From: Ilex aquifolium
Lineage: Eukaryota > Streptophyta > Magnoliopsida > Aquifoliales > Aquifoliaceae
Direction of reading: 5' to 3'
NCBI GenBank assembly: GCA_951799425.1
Contig: OX637401.1
Coordinates: 18,129,501 to 18,193,500 of the forward strand
DNA length: 64,000 nucleotides
Shown here: one piece after another, positions 23,124 through 35,000 of the stretch
Layout of the letters: each line of letters opens with the position of its first letter
How positions within the stretch are numbered: the first letter of the stretch is position 1
Program-made: the position numbers and the translations under genes
Notes under the pieces: generated by a model
The model's database searches: none
What the model was told of the DNA's origin: nothing
The model's input: the letters and a program-made list of their open reading frames with translations, nothing else

Positions 23124-24239
23124 CAACACGCATTCGAATTAAATCATGTTCTACTTGATTTTTAAGGAAGGCTAAAGGGATAACAGTTTGAAAAATCAGT
23201 GGCCAACTTTATTGCGGTGAGGAAAAATTATAATGTCCTCTCTTATTCCTTACTAATCGCACATCCAAAATTATCTTCTCCATCATAGTCATCTTTACCT
23301 TTTGTCGCCACATCATAGAGCATAGATAGTCACAGAATCGCTCTGTACTGTACATGATTATATGTATGAATTGTTGGATTGATGGTTAAGGGTAGGGGTG
23401 GAGGTCTGGGTCTTGCTGAGCTTAACAAAATAGAGATGACCATTGAATTGGTTAATCGGTAAATATACATGCACTTGATGCCCTGCCCAAGAGAGAGCTG
23501 TTTGTTCAAATATTTTGCATCAAGGATTTCTGCGGAGCAATGTCTCGAATGGTTCATCATGCAACTCTATATTGACAACGAACATGTGACATCCTGAATG
23601 CAAATTGTTGTGCCTGCTTAAGGTACTAGGGACTTCAGGCTTTACGAGTTGATTTGCTAGTGGAATGGGGTTTGAGTGATACTGTAATGGATGAGCATAG
23701 TATATTGTAATACGTCTCAATGGTGATTAAAAGGAACGAAATCAAATACGAAAAGTACAATATGTGATTAACAAAGGTTCCTTTTGTTAAACAATCAAGA
23801 GAAATACAAGAAAAAAAAAAGAGGAGGAAGAGGAGGCTAGAGTTTCATTGTTACTGCATAATTCTATCGAATACCAAGAAGTAGTTTAACCTAAATACAT
23901 AGAGATTATATATAGTCTAAACAAAAGAAACTGAAAAGACAGGAATAAAAGACTATTCTACCCTTAATAAACAAAATAGCCCTATATTTCTTAACACCTT
24001 TGAAATACGAACTCCAAAGATTATAATTTCAGAAACTAAAAAAAATCTCTGCTTCAAAATTAGTTATTCAATACTATTGCTTATGTGAAACAACATGCTA
24101 CTAGACACAATCAATAACCTTCCAAGAACACTTTAGGCAATATGATGAATATTACCATAGAAAAATTGGTATTACCAAAATAAAAATTAAACAAATAAGA
24201 TTGAGATCTGTATCTTTTGTGCTTCATCAACTACACCAA

Positions 24240-24830
24240 ATTGTTGGAGGATTAGTCGTTATTCTGACGCGGGCTGACACATTTTCATAATAGACAATCC
24301 TCATGAGGAATATTGGCTGCACACTCACCTCTTGCTGTCATAAACAGGTAAAATTGCTACTTCTTTTACTTTAAAACATCGTCTTACACGAACTGAAATC
24401 TCCACTTCGTCGCCATCTTCCAATAGATCCCCGTAATTGCAATGACTTATCCACAACATGCAACCAAGCCTTAGATCTTACAATAAACAAGTGAAGACAG
24501 CGTAAAAGGTAGAAATGAACTTGTACTCTAAATACTGAACCCACTTGGAACCCTATCGCCAGGAATAAAATAGTTGTATACATCAGTTTCTGTGCAAAAT
24601 AAACATAATTAATGAAACTGTTTGAGAGAGGAAGGAAGGAGGGAGAAAGGGAGAGAAGCGCACCTGAAGAGGAAGCATCTTTGTATCAGTACTTGCTTGT
24701 TTGTTGTAGTGGTTTAAGCTATCTTTTCCAATGGATTCAGAGTTCAACAAACCCCATCTCTTTTCCAGCGGTTTAAGACTTTAAGTCAGCACTCCCTTTC
24801 ATTTTCACCTTCCCCTGTTACTGGAGTTGA
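24240..24830 (-). pseudogene. TNL-A C-terminal (C-JID) exons, decayed
   Basis: Read on the minus strand this matches the post-LRR end of TNL-B: an exon ending KMLPLQ before a GTGCGC donor (about 24664), then a C-JID-type exon with the frame pieces EDGDEVEISVRVRR and KVKEVAILPVYDSK. Stops and frame changes are present. Its LRR and NB-LRR junction exons appear to be the pieces at 36987-37256 and 38385-38545, now 12-14 kb away because of insertions. Confidence 0.7.
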
Positions 24831-24956
24831 CAAACAAGAATCTCACTTGTCTTTGTTCCATTAACAAATCAGAGAGAAACATTCCAAATCGAAACAAGAC
24901 CAACTTGAACAATTGGCAGCCTCCACAAGGCACAAGCTTCACGCTTTCGTCTTAAA

Positions 24957-26926
24957 AAGGAAAATTACGAATAAGTATTACTTTTTCTCTCAAACATCTA
25001 TTAAGTTATATCATTTTTATTTTGTATCAATGAAATCCTATTTTTGATAATTTATTTGAATGAAACCCTAAATTTCATAAATACTATATTTTGTTCTAAT
25101 TCTATCCTTCTCTTGACACCTAAGTTATTGGGGGATATAGCATTAATCTTCTTCTATTCATACATGCCTCGATTTCTTGTGTTTTAAATTATATATTGTC
25201 TACTTGCTAATTTTATGAAAAATTTAATTAATTATAATTTTTAGAATTGTCATTATAAGATGCAACAGAGAGCTTTGGACTGTATTTGCTCTTGATAGAG
25301 AAGAGTTTCACGACGAGACCCTAGTGCATTGGAACTACGAGATAAAAAAATCGCGGACTGATCTGACTTGCCCGTCTGCCTTCCCTTCGTAACTACGACT
25401 TGGTTTCGAAGGAAGGCTTTTACTAGACCAAAGATCTAAAAAACACGTGTCTTTAGAATCGTAATTAAAGTGAATATTATTATTTGGGTAAATCTCAATT
25501 TACATCCCAAAAGATGACTCAAATTTTAATTTACACCCTCAAAGTTTAAAAATATTAATTTAAACCCTGAAAGACATAAATTTGTATCAATGTGCATCGG
25601 GAGTTAACTGCCGTTCATTTTGCAGTTACAAAAGTTTGGGTTAATTATAAATTATACCTTCAAAGTTTAAATATTTCACATTTATGATTAAAAAAAAATT
25701 TCATCCATTAATACTCATTAAATATCTCTCAATTTCGTTGTCATGTTCGAGTCAATAAAAAATTGATACAAAAAATATTTTCATGTTGAGTCAATTGCGT
25801 TGTGTCGTATATTTCACATTTACAACCATTTATATAAATACTATTTAAAAATTTTAAATAATTATAAAATACCAATTTTTTTTCCAATAATACTCGTTAA
25901 ATTGCTATTTTCTGTTTAAAGTTAGACATGAATCTTTTGACTATCGATCAAATTAAAGTTATATACAAATAACACGATTTAACGAATAACGTGATTTAAC
26001 AGATATTGTAGATTAAAAATAACTATTTAACGAGTATTGTATGCAAAAAAATAGATATTTTACAATTTTTTAAAAATATTTTTTTAGTGACTTGAACACA
26101 ACACAAAAATGTTGTCACACGACACAATTGAGAGCTATTTAATGAGCATTAATGGATGAAATTTTGTTTGCATCATAAATATAAAAATATTTAAACTTTG
26201 AGGGTACAATTTATAATTAGTCCGAACTTTTTTAACTGCAAAATGGACGGCAATTAGCTCCTGGTCCATATGGATACGAATTTATGTCTTTTAAGGTGTA
26301 AATTAATATTTTTAAATTTTGAGGGTGCAAATTAAGATTTAAGCAATCTTTCGAGGTGTAAGTTGAGATTAACCCTTATTATCTTAACAAAAATTAAGCA
26401 TTGATGTCTCTACAACAATAACTTCAATAACAACTCAACATTATTACTAAAAAAAAATAAGTAAATTAACTTATACTAAAAAGGGATAACAATAGAACCA
26501 CTCTTAAAAACATAAAATTGAGTTAAATAACAATTGATACACAACAATGGTGTATTTCTTAGATTTATCAATTTACCAACGGGTAAAAAGTGAGAATAAA
26601 AGGGCAAAAAAAACAATCTTATCCATAATCTCCATCAAAAAAACACATCACCATCGTTGAGCAAGGGAATAAATAACAATTGAAAAACATCGTTGAGAGT
26701 GTGCCATCGGAATTATGACATAGCAGCGAAAAGAATGAAGAAGTGTGAAAGGGTTTTGATAATTAAAAATGAAGGGTAAAATTAATTAGAACATAATGAC
26801 GTCAGGAATTTATTGAAAAAAAACTTTAAAAATAGGATTTCATTGATATAACATAAAAATGATAGGACTTAATGAATATTTGTATAAAAAAGTAATACTT
26901 ATTGATAATTTTTCCTAGCTTTTATG
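24957..26926. mobile_element. Long foldback element, about 1.97 kb
   Basis: The arm 24957-25110 (AGGAAAATTACGAATAAGTA...) is an inverted imperfect copy of 26775-26926 (...TACTTATTGATAATTTTTCCT). Both arms hold the TATCAATGAAATCCTATTTT core. No transposase is visible, and the TSD is unclear. It carries a younger Mutator-like insert at 25486-26375. Confidence 0.65.
25486..26375. mobile_element. Mutator-like element with arms of several hundred bp
   Basis: The 890-bp body starts GGGTAAATCTCAATTTACA and ends with the imperfect complement GAGATTAACCC. Pairing continues inward for about 400 bp per arm. Flanks TTATTATTT (25477-25485) and TTATTATCT (26376-26384) form a 9-bp duplication with one change. 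It is the larger relative of the RLK1 intron MITE (2763-3222), which looks like a deletion derivative. Confidence 0.8.
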
Positions 26927-27400
26927 GTCATTTTTGTTGTCATCTTCTGTCAGCAAGAAAGTTGATTTTCTTTAGAATTTTTTTCGGAAGGTAAAATTTG
27001 TATTGATCCAAAAAATGATATACAAACACAGGACTGAGTCCTTACAAAAACAATGGTTAGTACCCATTGGAGCAACAAAAAACACAAAAGAAGTATGAGA
27101 CCATCCATGTGTCAATTGCCAAACAAGAACAGAAAGACACCAGCTGAACAAAAAAGCTACCAGAAATGTGCTGCCCCCAAATCCTTTTGAGAGAACCAGC
27201 AGCAATTCAGCAGTAGCTACTTGCAAGAACAGCTGTGGTATCCACAGCTGGATCAACTCCCAAAATACCTGCAGCTTCATGCAGGCAGTTGTTGCCACAA
27301 ACAGGAACAGGGAAAGAAAAAAAACAAAAACAAGATCAAATCAGCTCCAGAACTCCACCAAGAAAGTCAGATCATTCCAGAGAACCAGAAAAACTCCATG

Positions 27401-27681
27401 AAAATCTGCCCCATAACGCCACTGAAATGAAAGAAATCAGACCATAACACCACGAAAGTGAATCCATAGCAGGCCAAGTGCAGCAGATCAGCACCAACAG
27501 CATAGCCGCCACTTAAAAACAGAGCATGGAAGACAAAATCAGCAAGAAAATCTGCTCCATAACTCCACTGATAAATAGAAAGCAGACCATAACTCCACTT
27601 ATGAGATTCCATAGCAGGTCAAGTGCAGCAGCATAAACAACACCAAAAACACAGCCACAACAACAACACAGCCACCACATA
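27401..27681 (-). repeat. Tandem duplication in the LINE-A 3' region
   Basis: The block from AAAATCTGCCCCATAA (about 27401) to GCCACTTAAAAAC is repeated from about 27542 with small changes (unit about 140 bp; CCATAGCAGGYCAAGTGCAG in both). The rest of the 3' region is CA-rich on the plus strand and has no persuasive reading frame. Confidence 0.75.
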
Positions 27682-27825
27682 AAAACCAAAACAAAAGCAG
27701 GGATCCATCTTAAATTAGGAATTCTGAGAGAAGTATAGGCTTTGAGCCAGTACTTCCCCGAGAATCCCAAACCGAGATGCCAAGGAGCTTCAAATCATTT
27801 ATGCAGCAAGCATCAAAACCAGAGC

Positions 27826-28490
27826 TTAATGGAGACATGTATCAGGCAAGTTCCATTGAAGCAAGGTCAAGGCATTATGATGGCTACACTTGAATTTCAA
27901 GGTGAGGAGCCTCTCCCTAATGGTCTGCTTAACCATCTTGATGAGAAAATGAGAGTTAGTAGCTTGGTTTTTGAATATTCTTGCGTTTCTTTCCTTCCAA
28001 ATATGATAAACGGTAGTAGAGAGACTGATCTTCAATATAATAGTGGTCATCTTCTTGCCTATCCACTGTTGAGCAGCCCATTCAATTAGATCAGGCCATT
28101 GCCTTTGTTGTCCTTGTTGATTGCTCTGAAGAAGAATGGAATTCCAAACTCTAGAGGAGTATTCACATTCAAAGAAGAGGTGGCAGTGGGTTTCATTTGT
28201 CTTTTTACACAAGACGCATTGGGTGTCAACTTCATTTGAGAAAGCTTGAATTCTATCTTTAGTGCTCAATCTCATTTTAATGGCTAACCACAGGATAAAG
28301 GCCATTCTAGGTATTGACTGGCCAAACCATACCAAATTATGCCAAGAGACCATACAAGTTGCAATCCTCAAGTGATCCCATGCAGATTTGGCAGAGTATT
28401 TCCCATCAGAGGTAAGGGACCATCTCACAAAATCATTTCTGGTTTGATCAGGGAGATAGATAGGCATGTTGTTAAAAATATCCTGCACAC
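27826..28490 (-). pseudogene. LINE-A zf-RVT domain, out of frame with RT
   Basis: About 220 codons with the zinc-binding reverse-transcriptase domain: FVRWSLTSDGKYSAKSAW, then CVLCKKTNETHCHLFFEC (C-x2-C...H-x3-H-like cluster) and VYHIWKERNARIFKN. It continues the upstream frame after a one-base slip at the T-run near 28515. Confidence 0.9.
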
Positions 28491-31354
28491 TCAGATGAGT
28501 AGAAAAAGTTCTGTTCCATTGATGGTTGGCAATAACATACTGACTCTTGCTTTCCTTGGAATTCTTGCTTGTTGCACTATATTGGAGCTGCTTCTTGGTA
28601 ACAGAGGTCCAAATGGATGCCAGTTGTCATGCCAAAAGCTTGTGTGTTGCCCATTCCTTACAATGTGCACCATAATAGGTCTTAGGATTTCCCTGAGTTT
28701 TAAAAGATTCCTCCAGGTGTGTGAACAGGTTTGTGGAGTGTTAAGCTCCCATAAGCTTCTATCCCTTATATAGTAAGCATGTATCCATTGGGTCCATAGA
28801 TTTTCCTTGTCATTAAACAATTGCCACAGATGTCTCAGGAGCAAGGCATTGTTCCATTCCTTCAATCCTTTTATACCCAGACCACCCTCACTTTTCGGCT
28901 TGCAAACATCATTCCATGCAACTTTAGCTCCAGTGTATTTGAGATCAGGGCCCTTCCAAATGAAGGCCCTCAAAGTTTGCTCAAGCTTGTCCAGCACCTT
29001 CTGTGGTAAGCTCAGGTGGGTAGCCCAGAAGACATGCATGCTACTAAGCACTGAAATTACCAGCTGGAGTCTTCCTGCGTAGGATAGGAACTTGTTGATC
29101 CAAGACTTAACCTTAGTTTCAACCTTTTCAATGAGGCCCATGCAGTGTTGAGTCTTAAGCTTGGTGGAAACCAGTGGAACTCCAAGGTATTTGATAGGTA
29201 AGTCACCAATAGAGAACCCAAGAATCTCTATGATTTGTGACCCCTCCCCCTCAGGAACTGCACTTAAATATATATTGTTCTTTTCAATATTGGGAAGTAA
29301 GCCAGAGAGTTGGCCAAATTGGTCCAGAGATCTCTTCAAGGTTTGAACTGAAATCACATCACCATGACAAAAAAGCATCAAATCGTCAGCAAAGGAGAGT
29401 TGAAACATCTTGAGCTTTGAGCATCTCCAATGATACTTAAACTGGGGGTTAGAATTTATGTTGTTCTGTGTTATCAGGGACAGAAACTCCATTGCAATTA
29501 TAAAAAGGTAGGGAGATAATGGATCTCCCTGTCTTAATCCTCTAGCATTAGAGAAGTAACCAGCTAGCTCACCATTCACATTAACTGAGAACATGGCAGT
29601 AGTAATGCAAGCATGGATCCATTTCCTCATTGTCATTGGAAAATTAAAAGCTTCCAAGGCATCAAGCAGAAAATCCCACTGGACAGTGTCAAAGGCTTTC
29701 CTAATGTCAACTTTTAGTGCACATCTTGGGGGACCTGAATCTCTATGGTAGTCTCTCATAAGCTCCTGGGTTAACAGGATGTTGTCCCCAATTCTTCTAC
29801 CTTGGATGAAGGCCGCTTGGTTGGGATTGATAAGGTTTGGAAGACATTTTTTGATTCTGTTTGCTATAAGCTTTGAGATTGCCTTATAAAGAGTGTTACA
29901 ACATGAGATAGGTCTGAAATCCCCCATAGCTGAGGGGTTTGGGACTTTGGGGACCAAGGTGATGATTGTATTATTAAGCTCCCTAAGTAACTGACCAGTA
30001 GTCAGGAACTCTTTAATTGCTTCTGTAATGTCATGCCCAATAATTGGCCAAGCTTTCTTAAAAAATAGAGCATTAAAACCATCTGGGCCAGGGGCCTTAT
30101 GGTCATTTAGAGAGAAGATTACCTCCTTGATTTCTTCATTAGACACCTCTCTAACCATTTCCGCAGCAATATGAGGAGGGATTTTGTTCTGAACCACTGA
30201 CTGCATACCAGCTCGTCGTTCCTGGACTGGGGCTGCAGGTCTAGTTTGGCCAAATAAGTTGACATAATAATTAACAGCTTCTTCTTTCACTGCATGTTCT
30301 CCATCTGCCTTTGATCCATCCACCCTGTCAAGCGTAAATATCTTCTTCCTATTTCTTCTGCTATTCATTGTCTTGAAAAAATATGAAGTGTTCCTGTCTC
30401 CTTCTTTGAGCCATTGGACTCTGGATTTCTGCTTATAAAAAATTTCTTCATCATTGGCAGCTTGAGTATAATCCTTCAGGAGCTGAATTTCTTCCTGTCT
30501 CCATCCAGAATCAGCTGGGTTAGTGTCCAGCTTTCTTTGGCATCTCATTAAAGCTTCTCTTGCCTCTCTTGCTTTCACAGAGACATCCCCAACTTCCTTG
30601 GTAATCCCTTTGAAAGTAGCTTTGAGACCTTTGAGCTTGCTGACAACTTGAAACTGGTAACTTCCTTGGACATTTTGCATCCAGTTCAGCTGAACAAGGT
30701 CCAAGAAGTCCTCTCTTGCTGCAATGTGGTTGAAAAATTTAAAGGGGCATTTCCTTTTGGGGAGCCTTGGACCAATTTGGACAATTGCAGGGCTATGATC
30801 AGAGACAACAGCAGGAAGAAAATCAGCCGCAGACATTTGGAATCTGTTAATCCAGGCTTCATTAACCAGAACTCTATCCAACTTTCTGGCCACAACACCA
30901 TCCCCTTCTCTTCTATTGCTCCAAGTAAACTGGATCCCAGTATACCTAAGATCCATAAGTTCTGAATCTTGCAAACAAACATCAAAATCCACCATTGATT
31001 GACACCAACTACTTTGACCCCCCGTAGTTTCACTTGGTGTTCTGATAGCGTTGAAGTCTCCTAAAGCAACCCATGGTTCAGCAGCAACAAAATTTGAGTG
31101 GTGCCTAAACCCCCTCCACAGAGTTCTCCTCTCAATGTCATCATTTGACCCATAGACAAAAGAAGCAAAAAATTGTGAGTTGCTTTCAAAATGTTTAACC
31201 AAGCAGTGTATCACTTGGTCAGTTTCCTCAATTTTATTAATTTCCACTGTATTTGGGTTCCACCCAATCCAGATTCTTCCAAAATGATGGCTATCATAAT
31301 TTGCCAAGTAATCCCAATTTTGAAACACATTATGCATCAACCTATCTTTATTCA
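28491..31354 (-). pseudogene. LINE-A endonuclease and reverse transcriptase
   Basis: An open stretch of about 954 codons. The endonuclease segment has WIGWNP, VALGDFNAI, LDRVLVNEAW and SDHSPAIV. The RVT_1 domain has KAPGPDGFN, RPISCC, LKVDIRKAFD, GLRQGDPLSPYLF and the catalytic FADDLMLFC. The frame runs into TGA at 28491-28493 just past a T-run; one T fewer or more than the ancestral run explains the break. The extreme 5' end lies beyond Copia-2 at 36758-36834. Confidence 0.93.
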
Positions 31355-31966
31355 TGTTGACTGAAGGTGGCTATGATGGACAGCTATGGTGGCTCAAATT
31401 TCCAAGTTCGGCGCAGTTGTTGCAGGAGACACAATCCTGACAAGATCTGCTCCTTTATTGCTGAAGGAGAGAGAGAGAGAAAGCAGACTTGACGAGGGTT
31501 GCTGCAAAAGTCAAGGAGGAAAAAAGCAAATGATTAAAAAATCTGATTTTTTATCATTTGAACTATTAACCTTGAAGCTTCATTTATCTACCAAAGTGCC
31601 ATTGGTTTAAGCCTATAAATGAGCATCCATTCTTCAGTCTGCAACATCTGAAAAGTGTGTAGTGAGAGTGCAATAACAAAGCTCTCTGTTGTAATTTTTC
31701 ATATTGAGTGGTAAGATTCGAGTGGGGTGTACAAGGGTATAAAATAGCTCGGGTTTGGGATATAAAATTCGAGAGGTGAGGCTTGTACTGTGTACTCATT
31801 TTTCTCAATAGTGAAAAAGGTGACTGGATCACGGATCGTGGACGTAGGCAGGAGTTTTGCCGAACCACGTAAATATCGGTGTTCTTTCTTTGTGTTTTGG
31901 TTTTGATTATTTTAATTTATTTTCTCGTTATCGTACTGACAAATTTGCTGCGAGTATTTCCCAACA
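31355..31966 (+). repeat. 5' LTR of Copia-2
   Basis: TGTTGACTGAAGG... to ...TTTCCCAACA, 612 bp. A TATAAAT at 31614-31620 is a likely promoter box, with transcription expected shortly after. I found no difference from the 3' LTR. Confidence 0.96.
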
Positions 31967-32054
31967 AGTGGTATCAGAGCTTCCAGGTTCGACACGGGAA
32001 AGTTGAAAATTAAGAACAAGGCGCGCTGTTCTTAATTACTTGTACTCAAGTACG

Positions 32055-35000
32055 ATGACAGGAAGAAGAATCTCGATGGGTAAATTCGAGGTGGATCTCT
32101 TTGACGGAAAAATTAACTTTAGCTTGTGGCAAAGTACGATGAAAGATATTTTGGTGCAACAAGGGCTAGTCAAAGCACTCGATGGTATCGAGAAGAAACC
32201 AGCAACCATGACAAAGGAAGATTGGGATGAACTTGAGATGAAGGCTGTGAGCGCCATCCGTTTATGTATGGCACCAGAGGTAAAATATAGTTTTCTAACT
32301 GAAAAATCTGCTTCTGAATTGTGGAAAAAGTTAGAAAATATATATATGTCAAAATCGCTCACAAATAAATTACTTCTCAAAAAGCAATTATATCAATTGC
32401 GGATGGAAGAAGGAACAAATTTATTTGATCATCTCAATGTTTTCAATAAAATTATTACTCAGCTAATTAATGTTGAGGTGACAGTTGGAGAAGAGGATAA
32501 GGCTATTGTTCTCTTAGCTTCTCTTCCACATTCTTATGATGCACTTGTGACTACACTTTTGGTTGGAAAAAATACTCTCAATGTTGATGAGGTGACAGCT
32601 GTTCTTTTGGAGACTGAGGCATTCAAGAAGCCTGGAAATAGTTCTCAAGCAGAAGGACTGGTGGCCAAAAGTGAATTGAGTCAACAACGCGGAAGGAGCA
32701 ACCGAAAGGACACTGGAAATAGAGGGAGGTCTCGTTCCAAATCAAGAGGGAAGAGTAACGGAAAATACAAATGCTACTACTGCCACAAGGAAGGGCACTT
32801 GAAAAGGGACTGCAATCAACGAAGGCAAGATCTCGAGGGAAAGGGAAAATCTCCTAATTCAGATCAAGCGGGCATTGCACAAGATAGCTTGAACGGAAAT
32901 GGTGATTTATTATCAGTCACCACAGGTATGAATTATCTTGCTGATAAATGGATTTTGGATTCAGGATGTTCTTATCATATGTGTCCTTATAGGGAATGGT
33001 TTGATACTTATAAACCTTATAATGGAGGAACAGTTCTAATGGGGAATGATTCAGTTTGTAAGACTATTGGAATTGGGACCATCAAAATTAAAATGTTTGA
33101 TGGTATGATAAGAACACTGAGTGATGTGCGGCATGTCCCTGATCTTAAAAAGAATTTAATTTCTTTGGGTACTCTTGATTCTAATAGTTTCACCTTCACG
33201 GCAACGGGTGGGGTCCTAAAAGTTGTAAAAGGGGCCATGGTTGTCATGAAAGGGAAACGACAAGGAAATTTGTATACACTGGTAGGGAGTACTGTTACAG
33301 GTGGAGCAGCTGTGACCACTTCTTTGGATCCAGGTACTGATGACACTATTCTATGGCATTTACGCCTTGGCCATATGAGTGAGAAAGGTCTGCAGGAACT
33401 TCACAAACGCAGTTTGCTTGATGGGGTAAAAACTTGTAAACTTAATTTTTGCAAGTATTGCTTATATGGAAAACAGTGCAGGGTTAGCTTCAAAGCAGGA
33501 CAACATACAAGCAAGGATGTGTTGGAGTACATACACTCTGACGTATGGGGACCCGCACCAATTCCATCGAAAGGTGGAGCGGTATACTTTGTGACATTTA
33601 TTGATGACTTCTCCAGGAAAGTATGGGTCTACTTCATGAAGCACAAAAATGAAGTGTTCGATATATTCAAGCAATGGAAAGCGGAGGTTGAAAAGCAAAC
33701 AGGGAAACAAGTCAAGTACCTACGGACAGACAACGGAACGGAGTATACACTCCGGGAATTTAGAAGGTATTGCGAGATGGAAGGAATCTCTAGGCATTAT
33801 ACTACACCAGGTGGGCCACAACAAAATGGTGTAGCGGAAAGAATGAATAGAACCCTCTTAGAGAAAGCAAGATGTATGAGAATCCATGCAGATTTGCCAA
33901 AGTCATTTTGGGCTGAGGCTGTTAACATGGCGTGTTATATTGTTAACAGGTCACCTTCGTCTGCTATTAATGCACAAGTCCCTGAGGAGGTTTGGATAGG
34001 TAAACCGGTTAATTATTCTAATATGAGAATATTTGGTTGTCCAGCCTATGTTCACGTGCAGGAGTATCAGCGATCCAAGTTGGACCCAAAGTCAAAGCAG
34101 TGCATATTTGTCGGTTATGAAAAAGGCGTGAAAGGATATAAAGTTTGGGATCCAGTTGCACGAAAGGTTTTTGTCAGCAGAGATGTTATTTTTAATGAAG
34201 AACATATGCTGAATTTAAAAGAGAAGGGAGTTGATAAAGAGGTGGAGGCTCACGTAGATAAATTCTCAGTCCAGGTGGAGCCAGATGTGACACAGGAGCC
34301 AAGTGGAGAGGATGATGCACCAACTTCTTCTCAAGAAGCTACATCTAGTAGTGATGACAGGCAGCAAGAACCCACTACTCTTGCTGCTGGAAGGGAGAAA
34401 AGGACTCAAAAGGCACCAGTCAGGTATGGTTTTGAAGATATGGTTTCTTTCGCATTAACTGTTGGTAGTGGAGATCCGTCTTATTTTCAGGAGGCAGTCA
34501 AAAGCAAGGAAAATGAAAAATGGATGCTAGCAATGATGGACGAAATGGAATCTCTACACAAGAACAACACTTGGGAGCTAGTTGAAAAACCCAAGGGGCG
34601 AAAGGTGATTGGCTGCAAATGGGTATATCGGAAAAAGGAACCTACAACGGAAAATGAAGGAGAAAAGTTTAAGGCGCGGCTTGTCGCCAAGGGTTATAGA
34701 CAAGTGGAAGGAATTGACTATAATGAAATTTTTTCTCCTGTTGTTAAGCATTCTTCTATTCGTGTTATGTTAGCCATGGTAGCTATGCTTGACCTTGAAT
34801 TGCAGCAGCTTGACGTCAAGACAGCATTCCTTCATGGAGAATTGGAGGAGGAAATATTCATGGAACAACCAGAAGGATTCAAGGAGCAAGATAAAGAGCA
34901 TCTGGTATGCAAGCTCAAAAGATCTCTTTACGGTTTGAAACAGTCTCCGAGACAATGGTATAGGAGGTTCGATTCTTTTATGGTTGATATTGGCTACATG

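Noticed and set aside
26972..27298. 108-codon hydrophobic frame
   Set aside because: Lies in the LINE-A 3' region next to its oligo-A; best explained as the decayed tail, not a membrane protein.
31386..31610. Identical 74-codon frames at 31386 and 36172
   Set aside because: They are inside the two LTRs of Copia-2 and duplicate for that reason.
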